Below, piece by piece: positions 25,481 through 34,038 of a stretch of 64,000 bases of DNA; the stretch's first letter is position 1; the number at the start of each line of letters is the position of its first letter. This DNA comes from UBA6136 sp044351045 (GTDB lineage Bacteria > Pseudomonadota > Gammaproteobacteria > Methylococcales > Methylococcaceae). The notes under the pieces are model-generated. The model made no database searches, was not told the DNA's origin, and saw nothing but the letters and a program-made list of their open reading frames with translations. The stretch is from the NCBI GenBank assembly GCA_044351045.1, contig JBILGM010000001.1, forward strand, positions 81,280-145,279, given 5' to 3'. Position numbers and translations under genes: made by a program.

Positions 25481-25523
25481 GAACGATCTCCTCGAAGGGT
25501 GAGCGACTTTCATCGAGAGTCAC

Positions 25524-25548
25524 ATATCCTAGCAAAATAGTCAATTAT
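25524..25548 (-). promoter_or_regulatory. predicted IscR type 1 operator upstream of iscR
   Basis: Read on the minus strand the 25-base stretch begins ATAATTGACTATTTT and ends TAGGATAT. Compared by eye with the published type 1 IscR consensus (imperfect palindrome ATA...GACT...AGTC...TAT), about 20 of 25 positions agree. It lies in the iscR-oplAH divergent gap, where autoregulation by [2Fe-2S]-IscR would act. Confidence 0.65.
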
Positions 25549-25590
25549 TCCCTCGACGACCTCAAGCCCGTTTTTTTGAAGGCTGAAGCC

Positions 25591-28500
25591 ATGAACTCAA
25601 CTCCCTCGCGCTGGCGGTTCTGGATCGATCGGGGCGGTACGTTCACCGACATTGTGGCCCGCCACCCGGACGGGCGGCTGTTGACCCGCAAGCTGCTCTC
25701 GGAAAATCCGGAACGCTATGTCGATGCCGCGCTGCAGGGTGTCACCGAGTTACTGCAAATTCATGCGGACGCCTCCGGTTGCGGCATCGAGGCCATCAGC
25801 ATGGGCACGACCGTGGGCACCAATACGCTGCTGGAGCGCAAGGGCGAACCCACCTTGCTGGTTATTACCCTGGGGTTCGCCGATGCCTTGCGCATCGGCA
25901 ACCAAAGCCGCCCGGACATTTTTGCCTTGCACATCGAACGAGCCGACCCGCTTTACGAGAGTGTTATCGAGTTACAGGGTCGGCTGGATGCTCGGGGGGC
26001 CGAAGTCGAACCACTAGATCTCGCGCAGGCCAAACGGGATCTAACCGCCGCTTTCCATCAGGGATATCGGGCAGTCGCCGTGGTGCTGATGCATGCCTGG
26101 CGTAACCCTGCTCATGAGCTGGCTTTGGATGCACTCGCACGGCGTATCGGCTTTACCCAGGTGTCCCTGTCGCATCGCTGCAGCTCCGCCATGCGCCTGG
26201 TCGGGCGCGGTGATGCGGCCGTGGTGGATGCTTATCTCTCGCCCGTGCTGCGACATTATGTGGAGCAGTTCGCCGGGGCTTTGGGCGAAATATCCCGGTC
26301 GCTGCCCGATCTCCGTTTCATGCAATCCAGCGGAGGATTGGTCGAAGCCCTGCATTTCCAAGGCAAGGACTGCATTCTTTCCGGCCCTGCCGGCGGCATG
26401 ATCGGGGCTGTGGAAACGGCGCGGCGGGCGGGCTTCGGCAAAATCGTCAGTTTTGACATGGGCGGCACATCCACCGATGTCGCCCATTACGCGGGAGAGC
26501 TGGAGCGTACTGAGGACATGCAAGTCGCTGGCGTCCAGCTGAGCGTGCCCATGCTGAATATTCACACCGTGGCGGCTGGTGGTGGGTCGATCCTTCACTA
26601 TGACGGCCTGCGCTTTCGTGCCGGACCGGACTCGGCAGGGGCTGATCCCGGTCCAGCCTGCTATCGCCGGGGTGGACCACTTTGCGTGACGGACGCCAAT
26701 GTCATGCTGGGTAAGTTGAGGCCGGAGTTTTTTCCCCGCCTGTTCGGTCCGGAGGGCAATTTGCCTATCGATGTGGAGATCGTCCGCAGACGCTTTAGCG
26801 AACTGGCAGCGGGAATCAGTGGCGAGAGCGGGCGCACCACGACGCCCGAACAGGTGGCCGAGGGCTTTATCGCGGTGGCGGTCGAGCATATGGCTGCTGC
26901 CATCAAGAAAATCTCCATCCAGCGCGGACACGATCTAACCGCGGATTACACCCTCTGCTGTTTCGGCGCAGCGGGTGGTCAGCATGCCTGTTTGGTGGCG
27001 GAGCGGTTGGGGCTGCGCCGGATTTTTCTGCATCCTCTGGCGGGCGTGTTGTCGGCCTTTGGCATGGGATTGGCCGATCATCGTTGGCTCCGGGAGAAGA
27101 CGATAGCCGAACCACTCGTCAGTGAACTGATTCCCAAGTTGGCGGCGGAACTGGATCGGCTTGAGCGGCAGGGCCGCAGCGAATTATCGGGGCAGGGCTT
27201 GCCTGGTCATTGGGCGGTAGTCCAGCGAAGCCTGGCGCTTCGCTATGAAGGGTCCGATGCGACGCTGGTGTTGCCCTTTGGTGATCTCGACGGCTTGCGG
27301 GCCGGATTTGAATCTCTCCATCGTCAACGATTTGGTTTTACCTGCGCCGACAAGTCACTGATCGTCGATCGACTGCGGCTGGAACTGATCATTGCCGCAT
27401 CGCATGAGGAATCGGCCTGGGAGATCATTGGTTCGGCCTCCTCCTCTCATGCCGGTAATCAGCCGGTAGCGAGAGTTCCGCTGTTCAGCGGCGGGCTGAG
27501 TCACGATACGCCGGTCCTTGAGCGAGCACATTTGGCGGCGGGCTGGACCATCGTGGGTCCAGCCATCGTGCTGGAATCCACTTCGACGACGATCATCGAA
27601 CCCGGCTGGCAGGGTGAAATCTCCTCGCGCGGAGATATGGTGCTGACGCGGATCGATCGCGAGCCAGCAACTTTAAGTGCGAGCACTCGCTGTGACCCCG
27701 TTCGGCTGGAAATCTTCAACCGCCTGTTCATGTCCCTGGCCGAGGAGATGGGCTACCGTCTGCAGAATACGGCCCACTCGGTCAACATCAAGGAGCGGTT
27801 GGATTTTTCCTGCGCGCTGTTTGATGGCGAAGGCGAACTGGTCGCCAATGCGCCGCATATCCCCGTGCATCTGGGGTCCATGGGCGAGAGCGTCAAGGCA
27901 CTGATCCTGTTGCATGGCACTGACTTCAGGCCCGGGGATGTCTGGCTGAGCAACGCCCCTTTCAGCGGCGGGACTCATTTGCCTGACATCACCGTCATCA
28001 CGCCGCTGTTGGATGAGGCCGGTCAGCGGGTGCTGTTCTACCTCGCCTCGCGCGGGCATCATGCGGATGTCGGCGGCGTCACGCCCGGTTCCATGCCGCC
28101 CGGTAGCACTTCCATCGAGGAGGAAGGCGTGCTGAGTGCGGGGTTGAGAATCGTCGAGTCCGGCCAATTCCGCGAGACGACAGTGCGTGCCTGGTTGGCC
28201 AGCGGACCCTATCCGGCAAGAAACCCCGATCAGAACCTGGCCGATCTCCAGGCCCAGATCGCGGCCAATGCCCGAGGTGTTTATGGCGTGCAGCATCTGA
28301 TCCGGCAGTATTCGCTGGCGACTGTGCAAGCCTATATGTCTCATGTCCAGGATCATGCCGAGGAGGCCATTCGCCGGGTGATCAGCCGTTTGCGGGATGG
28401 CGAATACGAGGTGCCCATGGACACGGGCGCCGTCATTCGGGTGACGATTTCGGTGGATGCCCGGGCCCGATCCGCGACGATTGATTTCACTGGTACATCG

Positions 28501-29250
28501 CCGCAGCAACCGGATAATCTCAATGCGCCCGCCGCTGTCTGCAAGGCCGCCGTGCTGTATGTGTTCAGAACCCTGCTGCGGGAGGAGTTACCGCTCAACG
28601 CGGGCTGCTTGCGACCGCTGCAGATCATCATTCCGCGGGGTTCCCTGCTCAACCCCGATGCGGGGGCTGCGGTAGTGGCCGGCAATGTCGAGACCTCTCA
28701 GCATGTGGTCGATGCGCTCTATGGCGCACTCGGCATTCTGGCCGCCTCGCAGGGCACGATGAACAATTTCACCTTTGGCAATGAGCGTTACCAGTATTAC
28801 GAGACGATTTGCGGGGGATCGGGAGCCGGAGCCGATTTTGCCGGTGCGGATGCTGTGCAAACGCACATGACCAATTCCCGGATAACCGATCCGGAGGTCA
28901 TCGAATGGCGGCTACCGGTTCGAGTGGAGCGCTTCGCGATTCGCCGGGGGAGCGGCGGGAGGGGTCGACACTCAGGCGGTGATGGCGTCGTTCGCTATGT
29001 GCGCTTTCTAGAGCCAATGACAGCAGGCATTCTGTCCAGTCGTCGTCAAACCGCACCCTTTGGTCTGGCTGGCGGCTCGCCGGCTTTGCCCGGGAACAAC
29101 CGATTGGTCAGGGCCGATGGGAGCCCGCATGAGTTGGGCTCCCGGGCCGAAGTCAAGGTGTTTCCTGGGGATCTGATCCAGATAGAAACACCCGGAGGGG
29201 GAGGCTATGGGAAGCCTGATGTCCCTGATAGTCAGAAGTCGACTGGATGA
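25591..29250 (+). CDS. ATP-dependent 5-oxoprolinase / hydantoinase, HyuA-HyuB fusion
   Basis: The 1219-residue protein joins an N-terminal HyuA-type ATPase half (RFWIDRGGTFTDIVARHPDG, SMGTTVGTNTLLERKGEPT, SFDMGGTSTDVAHY) to a C-terminal HyuB-type half (LVANAPHIPVHLGSMGESVK, RGHHADVGGVTPGSMPPGST, QIETPGGGGYGKP). This is the full-length 5-oxoprolinase (OplAH) layout, which opens 5-oxoproline to glutamate using ATP. Separate HyuA/HyuB relatives act on hydantoins or acetone, so the substrate is not certain. ATG at 25591 is preferred to TTG at 25576. It stands alone and is divergent from iscR. Confidence 0.9.
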   Translation: MNSTPSRWRFWIDRGGTFTDIVARHPDGRLLTRKLLSENPERYVDAALQGVTELLQIHADASGCGIEAISMGTTVGTNTLLERKGEPTLLVITLGFADALRIGNQSRPDIFALHIERADPLYESVIELQGRLDARGAEVEPLDLAQAKRDLTAAFHQGYRAVAVVLMHAWRNPAHELALDALARRIGFTQVSLSHRCSSAMRLVGRGDAAVVDAYLSPVLRHYVEQFAGALGEISRSLPDLRFMQSSGGLVEALHFQGKDCILSGPAGGMIGAVETARRAGFGKIVSFDMGGTSTDVAHYAGELERTEDMQVAGVQLSVPMLNIHTVAAGGGSILHYDGLRFRAGPDSAGADPGPACYRRGGPLCVTDANVMLGKLRPEFFPRLFGPEGNLPIDVEIVRRRFSELAAGISGESGRTTTPEQVAEGFIAVAVEHMAAAIKKISIQRGHDLTADYTLCCFGAAGGQHACLVAERLGLRRIFLHPLAGVLSAFGMGLADHRWLREKTIAEPLVSELIPKLAAELDRLERQGRSELSGQGLPGHWAVVQRSLALRYEGSDATLVLPFGDLDGLRAGFESLHRQRFGFTCADKSLIVDRLRLELIIAASHEESAWEIIGSASSSHAGNQPVARVPLFSGGLSHDTPVLERAHLAAGWTIVGPAIVLESTSTTIIEPGWQGEISSRGDMVLTRIDREPATLSASTRCDPVRLEIFNRLFMSLAEEMGYRLQNTAHSVNIKERLDFSCALFDGEGELVANAPHIPVHLGSMGESVKALILLHGTDFRPGDVWLSNAPFSGGTHLPDITVITPLLDEAGQRVLFYLASRGHHADVGGVTPGSMPPGSTSIEEEGVLSAGLRIVESGQFRETTVRAWLASGPYPARNPDQNLADLQAQIAANARGVYGVQHLIRQYSLATVQAYMSHVQDHAEEAIRRVISRLRDGEYEVPMDTGAVIRVTISVDARARSATIDFTGTSPQQPDNLNAPAAVCKAAVLYVFRTLLREELPLNAGCLRPLQIIIPRGSLLNPDAGAAVVAGNVETSQHVVDALYGALGILAASQGTMNNFTFGNERYQYYETICGGSGAGADFAGADAVQTHMTNSRITDPEVIEWRLPVRVERFAIRRGSGGRGRHSGGDGVVRYVRFLEPMTAGILSSRRQTAPFGLAGGSPALPGNNRLVRADGSPHELGSRAEVKVFPGDLIQIETPGGGGYGKPDVPDSQKSTG

Positions 29251-29263
29251 GTATGGAACCCGA

Positions 29264-29590
29264 TTAGAGCTTGCTTGCGGCATTGGCCAGCTGACGGTGA
29301 TATGCCGCCATTTCGAAGTCCCGGATCATGGCGTTGGATCGGCCCTTGATGTCCTGAATCTGCTTGCCGTATTTGTGAGGGGAGGTGATGTACTTGTCGA
29401 GCATACGCCGTTCCTCGGCGGCATCGGCGTCCATCGTCTGGGCAATTTCTTCGTAGTGATCGGCTAGGCTGTTATGGGCTTCGCGGGTTTACGCCGTCTG
29501 GACGTCCATCGCCCAGTCATGGGGTTTCAAGTCCTTATTGACACAGCCGCCCAGAGCAAGTGTGAGAGCAATCAGCAGATGCTTCTTCAT
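29264..29590 (-). pseudogene. small lipoprotein gene interrupted by TAA
   Basis: ATG at 29590 follows AAGGAGGATC, an excellent ribosome site. The frame reads MKKHLLIALTLALGGC, a clear lipoprotein signal, then VNKDLKPHDWAMDVQTA and a TAA at 29489-29491 (codon 34). The same frame continues TREAHNSLADHYEEIAQTMD and EERRMLDKYITSPHKYGKQI to a second stop at 29264-29266, giving a 108-codon helical lipoprotein if the stop is removed. CAA, GAA or AAA to TAA would explain it. The family is not recognised. Confidence 0.75.
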
Positions 29591-29726
29591 TTTGATCCTC
29601 CTTGGGTTGGTTGAAAAAACGGTGTGTAGTTCTCTGCCATCGAAGTATGGCGTCGCAACCACTCTGACGGCAGTTTGGCTATTTCGGCCGTGAGCTGTCG
29701 GTTGCGACGCTCATCACGCTTGATCC

Positions 29727-30107
29727 TCAGCCCTTGCCCGGAAGCATGCCCACCGAACCAGGTTTGATGTGTTTGCAGGTCACGCGCTGGTCTTCGAGGT
29801 GACACGGGTATTTGCTGGATTGGCCGCTACATTCGTTGCAAACCAGTTTCCCGGTTTCCTTGATCTCGGAGACATGCCAGCCATAGCCCTGCGTTTCACA
29901 GAAGCCCTTCACATACTTGTCAATGTTGTACTGTTCTTTGGCCCTGGCTTCTGCTTCGGTCTGGGTGGCGCACTTCTGGGGGGGCAGGGTGTTTCCCCGC
30001 AGATCCCGGTACTCATATTCGGTCGAAAAGGCATTCCCGGCTCCCAGCAACAGTGCCACTGTCACCCGCATGTTTTGACTTTGTCCAATCATTTCTGATG
30101 TGCTCAT
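29727..30107 (-). CDS. small exported cysteine-rich protein, function unknown
   Basis: ATG at 30107 follows AGGAAATTCACCC. The 126-residue product has a short hydrophobic export segment (MRVTVALLLGAGNAFS from residue 13) and a mature part with six cysteines, including LVCNEC, arranged as three plausible disulfides (PPQKC, KGFC, CNEC, KYPC, RVTC). It lies between two other small envelope genes on the same strand. I recognise no family. Confidence 0.65.
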   Translation of the reverse strand: MSTSEMIGQSQNMRVTVALLLGAGNAFSTEYEYRDLRGNTLPPQKCATQTEAEARAKEQYNIDKYVKGFCETQGYGWHVSEIKETGKLVCNECSGQSSKYPCHLEDQRVTCKHIKPGSVGMLPGKG

Positions 30108-30150
30108 GGGTGAATTTCCTCAATCGATACGGTGTTTGATCAATCCGTCC

Positions 30151-30327
30151 TCACTTCACTACGCGAATGTTCATTCGCACCATTTCCTCGTTCTGTTGCT
30201 GGATGATCGGATCGTATTTTTCGTTTTCGCTGAGCTTGACCATCAGGATGGTGCCGAGCAGCGCGATGGTGGCGCCGGCAACATAAAGCCAGAATCGGTC
30301 TTTGGGCTGTTCGCTCTCTTGGGTCAC
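30151..30327 (-). CDS. 58-residue single-pass membrane protein
   Basis: A GTG at 30327 follows AAGGAAAAGACC and opens a 58-codon frame. The polar start TQESEQPKDR is followed by a membrane helix (FWLYVAGATIALLGTILMVK) and a charged tail (LSENEKYDPIIQQQNEEMVR). Tail and position suggest a periplasmic or cytoplasmic coiled contact with a partner encoded next door. It is 43 bp upstream of the cysteine-rich exported protein gene. Confidence 0.6.
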   Translation of the reverse strand: MTQESEQPKDRFWLYVAGATIALLGTILMVKLSENEKYDPIIQQQNEEMVRMNIRVVK

Positions 30328-30641
30328 GGTCTTTTCCTTCGTCCTTATCGTTTTATTTGTAATTGGTCAGAACCTGCGAGCCGATTTTAATGTTACGCAT
30401 CAATACGTTCTGCATCGATACTCTATTCGCCGTGATTGAGCGATGTCACCCATCTGGTGCACAGGGCTGATACGACAGCGGGAAAGTCGGGGTCGGCACG
30501 GTTTTGGGGGGGTGCCGATATGGCTGGGATCGAGTTCGCCGTTGGAAGGAAGCTTGGCCTGAAGCCGGAGTCTGGATTGCTCGATCAGAAGACCCGGCGG
30601 TTTGGTTTCGGCCGGAAGTGGGTCAAGGCGTCATCGGACGG
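30328..30641. other. 314-bp gap without a supported gene
   Basis: This gap separates the 58-residue membrane protein gene from the lipoprotein gene. Short frames exist on both strands, but none has a ribosome site with a convincing start, and the composition is unremarkable. I see no terminator hairpin with a T-run. Confidence 0.5.
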
Positions 30642-31253
30642 TCAGTCACGGCAGAGGCCGCAAGCCGCGTCCTGGAAACTTTTGTCGGCCGCGATGGCCA
30701 TGATGGCCCGATCCAGGGCGTGATTGATGGTTTCCTGGTAATTGATGGCCGAACCGGAATCGCCATAATTCTGGGAAGTACCGGAGTGGCTCTCACTCCA
30801 GCAGGTCTCTCCATGTTGATCCGTCAGTGTCGCGTCAAGCATCACCCGTGCTTCGTATTCTGAGTTCACGTGAACGTTTTCATTGATGCTGATACCGGCC
30901 AGGCTCAACTTCATGCGCGGCCCTTTTGGATCGCTCAGGTTGATGCCAGCGAATTTAAACATCGCATTTGAGCCAGTATGAACCCATGGGGTAGGGTTCC
31001 CCTTCAAGCTGATGCTCTGGATCAGCAATGGGCTGGATTCCAGTGTCCGTTTGCCCACGAGATTGTTCGTCAGCCCATTCGAGACATCGACGCTCGACAG
31101 CGACACACATCGATTAACCTTGGGTACATCCTGGAGGTCTAACTCGGATCGGTATTGCGGATTGAAGGAGGTCGGCGCGATGGATTTTTGTGCACAGCCG
31201 ACCAGCGCACTACCCAGTGCGATGGCGAATAATGTCGCTACCCTTGTTTTCAT
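30642..31253 (-). CDS. lipoprotein, YajG-like in outline, function unknown
   Basis: ATG at 31253 follows GGAGGATCTT. The 203-residue protein has a lipoprotein signal MKTRVATLFAIALGSALVGC with the cysteine at residue 20. The mature part has alternating beta segments (NRCVSLSSVDVSNGLTNNLV, ARVMLDATLTDQHGETCWSE) and a C-terminal helix (INYQETINHALDRAIMAIAA) ending in a cysteine pair, CGLC. This layout resembles YajG-type and transport-auxiliary lipoproteins, but the similarity is only in outline. It heads a run of small envelope genes on the minus strand. Confidence 0.65.
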   Translation of the reverse strand: MKTRVATLFAIALGSALVGCAQKSIAPTSFNPQYRSELDLQDVPKVNRCVSLSSVDVSNGLTNNLVGKRTLESSPLLIQSISLKGNPTPWVHTGSNAMFKFAGINLSDPKGPRMKLSLAGISINENVHVNSEYEARVMLDATLTDQHGETCWSESHSGTSQNYGDSGSAINYQETINHALDRAIMAIAADKSFQDAACGLCRD

Positions 31254-31457
31254 AAGATCCTCCGGGGTGGATTTATGGGAGTTCTTGTCGTTATTGAAGC
31301 CGAGTAAAAAATGGGAGCATCAACAAAATTAGCCGCGTGCTAATTGTTGCCGCTTAAGCTAACGCGGATTCGCACGGCAAAAATTCGGCGATGAGGCATC
31401 AGTCGCACCGAATCCCACCATGTGCCGTAGAACTATTCCTGAAACAAGACTCTTCTC

Positions 31458-32114
31458 ATGAACAATCCAACCAATCAGTCATCACGGAATCCATCTACCT
31501 TTGAGCGCACCCCCATCCAGCGAATTTGTGTCTTTTGTGGTGCCAGTCAGGGTCAGCGATCCGAATATCGCGATGCAGCGGTTGCAGTCGGTGAGATGAT
31601 TGCCGCTCGCGGGTTCGAGCTGGTCTATGGCGGTGGCAACATCGGTCTGATGGGTGTGGTCTCCAATGCCTGTCTCGGGGCTGGAGGCCAGGTGATTGGC
31701 GTGATTCCCGAGTCGTTGGTGGGGCGGGAGTTCGCGGGGGAACTCATTGAGCATCCGGGCATTACCCGGCTAGAGGTGGTGGATTCGATGCACACCCGCA
31801 AGGCGCGCATGGCGCAACTGGCGGATGGATTCATTGCCCTGCCGGGTGGTTTCGGTACTTTTGAGGAACTGTTCGAGATCTTGACCTGGGCCCAGCTGGG
31901 GTTTCATCACAAACCCATCGGCCTGCTAGATGTGGTTGGCTACTTTGAGCCCTTGCTGGCGCTTTGCGACCGGGCGGTGGCGGAAGGCTTTCTCCGAGCG
32001 GAAAACCGGGCTCAATTACTGGCCCATACCGACCCTTCTGTCTTGCTGGCAAAGATGGCGGAGTATCAGTCCCCCGCCTTCAAGGCCTGGGTCAAATCCG
32101 CCGAACAATTGTAG
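31458..32114 (+). CDS. LOG-family (TIGR00730) nucleotide phosphoribohydrolase
   Basis: The 218-residue Rossmann-type protein has RICVFCGASQGQRSEY, ELVYGGGNIGLMG, HTRKARMAQLADGFIALPGG and GFGTFEELFEILTWAQLG, the PGGxGTxxE motif of the LOG family. These enzymes remove the base from nucleoside monophosphates, including cytokinin precursors. It is divergent from the lipoprotein gene upstream and convergent with gmk. The natural substrate in bacteria of this type is not established. Confidence 0.9.
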   Translation: MNNPTNQSSRNPSTFERTPIQRICVFCGASQGQRSEYRDAAVAVGEMIAARGFELVYGGGNIGLMGVVSNACLGAGGQVIGVIPESLVGREFAGELIEHPGITRLEVVDSMHTRKARMAQLADGFIALPGGFGTFEELFEILTWAQLGFHHKPIGLLDVVGYFEPLLALCDRAVAEGFLRAENRAQLLAHTDPSVLLAKMAEYQSPAFKAWVKSAEQL

Positions 32115-32126
32115 GCCTGAGGGACT

Positions 32127-32744
32127 TCAGCCTAGCAGGCCCGAGATCAGCCCCTCATGCGCTGCCGATTGCCGGCGAGTTCTCAGCCGGTTAGCTGTCA
32201 TGATGGCGCTGAGTTCCGCCAACGCCTCCTCGAAAACGTCATTGATCACCAGATAGTCGTATTCGCCATAGTGCGACATTTCGGAAATGGCATCGGCCAT
32301 GCGTCGATGAATCGTTGCCGGATCGTCCTGGCCACGGCCACTCAGTCGGGCCTCCAGATCGGCTTGCGAAGGCGGCAGGACAAAAATGGACTGGCAGCCG
32401 GCAATCAGCTCCCGAATCTGACGAGCGCCCTGCCAGTCGATTTCCAGAATGACATCTTCACCTCGTGTCAGCGCGGCTTCCACCGTTCGGTGAGCCGTGC
32501 CGTAGAAATTGTCGAAGACCTGGGCATGTTCGAGAAACTCCCCGGCTTCCACCATGTGGAGAAAACTTTCTCGGCTGACGAAATAATAATCCCGGCCGTG
32601 TTCCTCTCCAGGTCGCTGAGCGCGGGTGGTGTGCGATACCGAGACCGCCAAGCCCGCGCACTGGCTCCGCAGCGCTCTGACCAAGCTGGTTTTGCCGGCG
32701 CCCGAGGGGGCGGAAACGATAAAAAGAGTTCCCTGAGTCGTCAT
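32127..32744 (-). CDS. gmk: guanylate kinase
   Basis: The 205-residue P-loop kinase has LFIVSAPSGAGKTSLVRAL, SVSHTTRAQRPGEEHGRDYY and VILEIDWQGARQIRE, all standard for Gmk. It phosphorylates GMP and dGMP. Here it is the last gene of the pyr cluster, 4 bp after the pyrC' stop. Confidence 0.96.
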   Translation of the reverse strand: MTTQGTLFIVSAPSGAGKTSLVRALRSQCAGLAVSVSHTTRAQRPGEEHGRDYYFVSRESFLHMVEAGEFLEHAQVFDNFYGTAHRTVEAALTRGEDVILEIDWQGARQIRELIAGCQSIFVLPPSQADLEARLSGRGQDDPATIHRRMADAISEMSHYGEYDYLVINDVFEEALAELSAIMTANRLRTRRQSAAHEGLISGLLG

Positions 32745-32748
32745 GGCT

Positions 32749-34038
32749 TCACCTTGCGTTCAATTCAAAGACACGTGCACCCCCCAGGAAAGTATGGGTC
32801 ACCCTGCCCTTGAGCGTCTGTCTCCAGTAGGGCGTGTTGCGCCCGGCGCTCAGCCAGGTATCGCTGTCGACGGTCCAACGCTGCTTCGGGTCGAATACAC
32901 AGAGGTCAGCCACAACGCCCGCCGTTAGTCTTCCGGCCTCGATCCCCAGAATATCCGCCGGGCCGGAGGTCAGGGCGGCAAGCGCTTGAGACAGTGTCAT
33001 CGCGCCGGCCTCGACCAGTGTCATCGTCAGTGGCAGCAGGGTTTGCAACGAGGCGATGCCGGGCTCGGTGGCGGGAAATGCATCGAGTTTGGCATCTGGT
33101 TCGTGCGGCTGATGGTCTGAGCAGAGGGCCGCAATCACCCCGTCACGCACCCCATCACGCAGTGCGTCACGATCCGCATGTTCACGTAAGGGCGGCCGCA
33201 GGTGGTAGTGCGCATCGAAGCCCTGGATGGCTTCGTCCGTGAGATGCAGCTGATGGATGGCGACGTCGGCAGTGACTGGAAGACCTTTTTCGCGGGCCCT
33301 CGATATAGAACGAAGGGCACGGGCACTGCTAAGTTGGGCAAAGTGAACGCGAGCGCCGGTGTGTTCGATCAGCGCCAGCACCTGCGCCACCGCTACGGTC
33401 TCGGCCGCGTAAGGAATGCCGCGTAGCCCCATGCGAGTGGATACCGCTCCTTCGTGAGCACAGCCCTGATCGGCCAGGTCCTTGTCCTCGGGGCGGACGA
33501 TGACCAGAAGATCGTGGCTGGCGGCGTATTCCAGCGCACGGCGCAACACCAGGGTGTTCGCGACCGGCGACATGGCGTTGCTGACGGCTAGGCAGCCCGC
33601 TTCCTTGAGAAAGCTCATTTCGCTGAGATCCTGTCCCTTCAGTCCCTTGGTCAGCGCGCCTATCGGTTGTATGCGTAACTTTCCGGCCAGCGCTGCTTTG
33701 TCATGAATCAGCCGAACCACCGCCGGAGTGTCAATGATCGGATGGGTATCGGGCGGCATGCAGATAGTGGTAATGCCGCTTGCCGCCGCAGCCAGACTCT
33801 CGCTGGCAATGGTGGCCTTGTGTTCGTAACCCGGCTCGCGCAACCGGGCACTCAGGTCGATGAAACCAGGGCAAACAATCTGCCCCTTTGCGTCGATGTT
33901 CAGATCAGCCTCAAATCCCTCCGGCCGGTTACCCAGCGCCACAATGCGACCCTCGGCGATGAATACATCCTGATGCATATCGCACTGACCGGATGGGTCA
34001 ATGACCCGACCACCCTGAATGTGGATGCGCTGGCTCAT
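32749..34038 (-). CDS. pyrC': inactive dihydroorotase (PyrC'/PyrX), ATCase partner
   Basis: The 429-residue amidohydrolase-fold protein has PGFIDLSARLREPGYEHKAT where active dihydroorotases have D-x-H-x-H; both metal-binding histidines are replaced (Ser and Arg). This matches the Pseudomonas PyrC' pattern DLSAYLREPG. There the protein has no catalytic activity but is needed to assemble the dodecameric aspartate carbamoyltransferase. It overlaps pyrB by four bases, as expected for a structural subunit. A true dihydroorotase must be encoded elsewhere. Confidence 0.92.
   Translation of the reverse strand: MSQRIHIQGGRVIDPSGQCDMHQDVFIAEGRIVALGNRPEGFEADLNIDAKGQIVCPGFIDLSARLREPGYEHKATIASESLAAAASGITTICMPPDTHPIIDTPAVVRLIHDKAALAGKLRIQPIGALTKGLKGQDLSEMSFLKEAGCLAVSNAMSPVANTLVLRRALEYAASHDLLVIVRPEDKDLADQGCAHEGAVSTRMGLRGIPYAAETVAVAQVLALIEHTGARVHFAQLSSARALRSISRAREKGLPVTADVAIHQLHLTDEAIQGFDAHYHLRPPLREHADRDALRDGVRDGVIAALCSDHQPHEPDAKLDAFPATEPGIASLQTLLPLTMTLVEAGAMTLSQALAALTSGPADILGIEAGRLTAGVVADLCVFDPKQRWTVDSDTWLSAGRNTPYWRQTLKGRVTHTFLGGARVFELNAR

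Noticed and set aside
3388..29590. Stop-codon reassignment as the explanation for in-frame TAG/TAA codons
   Set aside because: Core genes throughout the window end normally at TAA, TAG and TGA and show no internal stops, so a changed code is not plausible.
29587..29805. 72-codon minus-strand frame ending FQPTQGGSK, overlapping two small envelope genes
   Set aside because: The second half looks protein-like (DERRNRQLTAEIAKL), but it would start with GTG inside the neighbouring gene with an 80-bp overlap and no ribosome site. It may be a real small gene with an unusual start, but I cannot support it.
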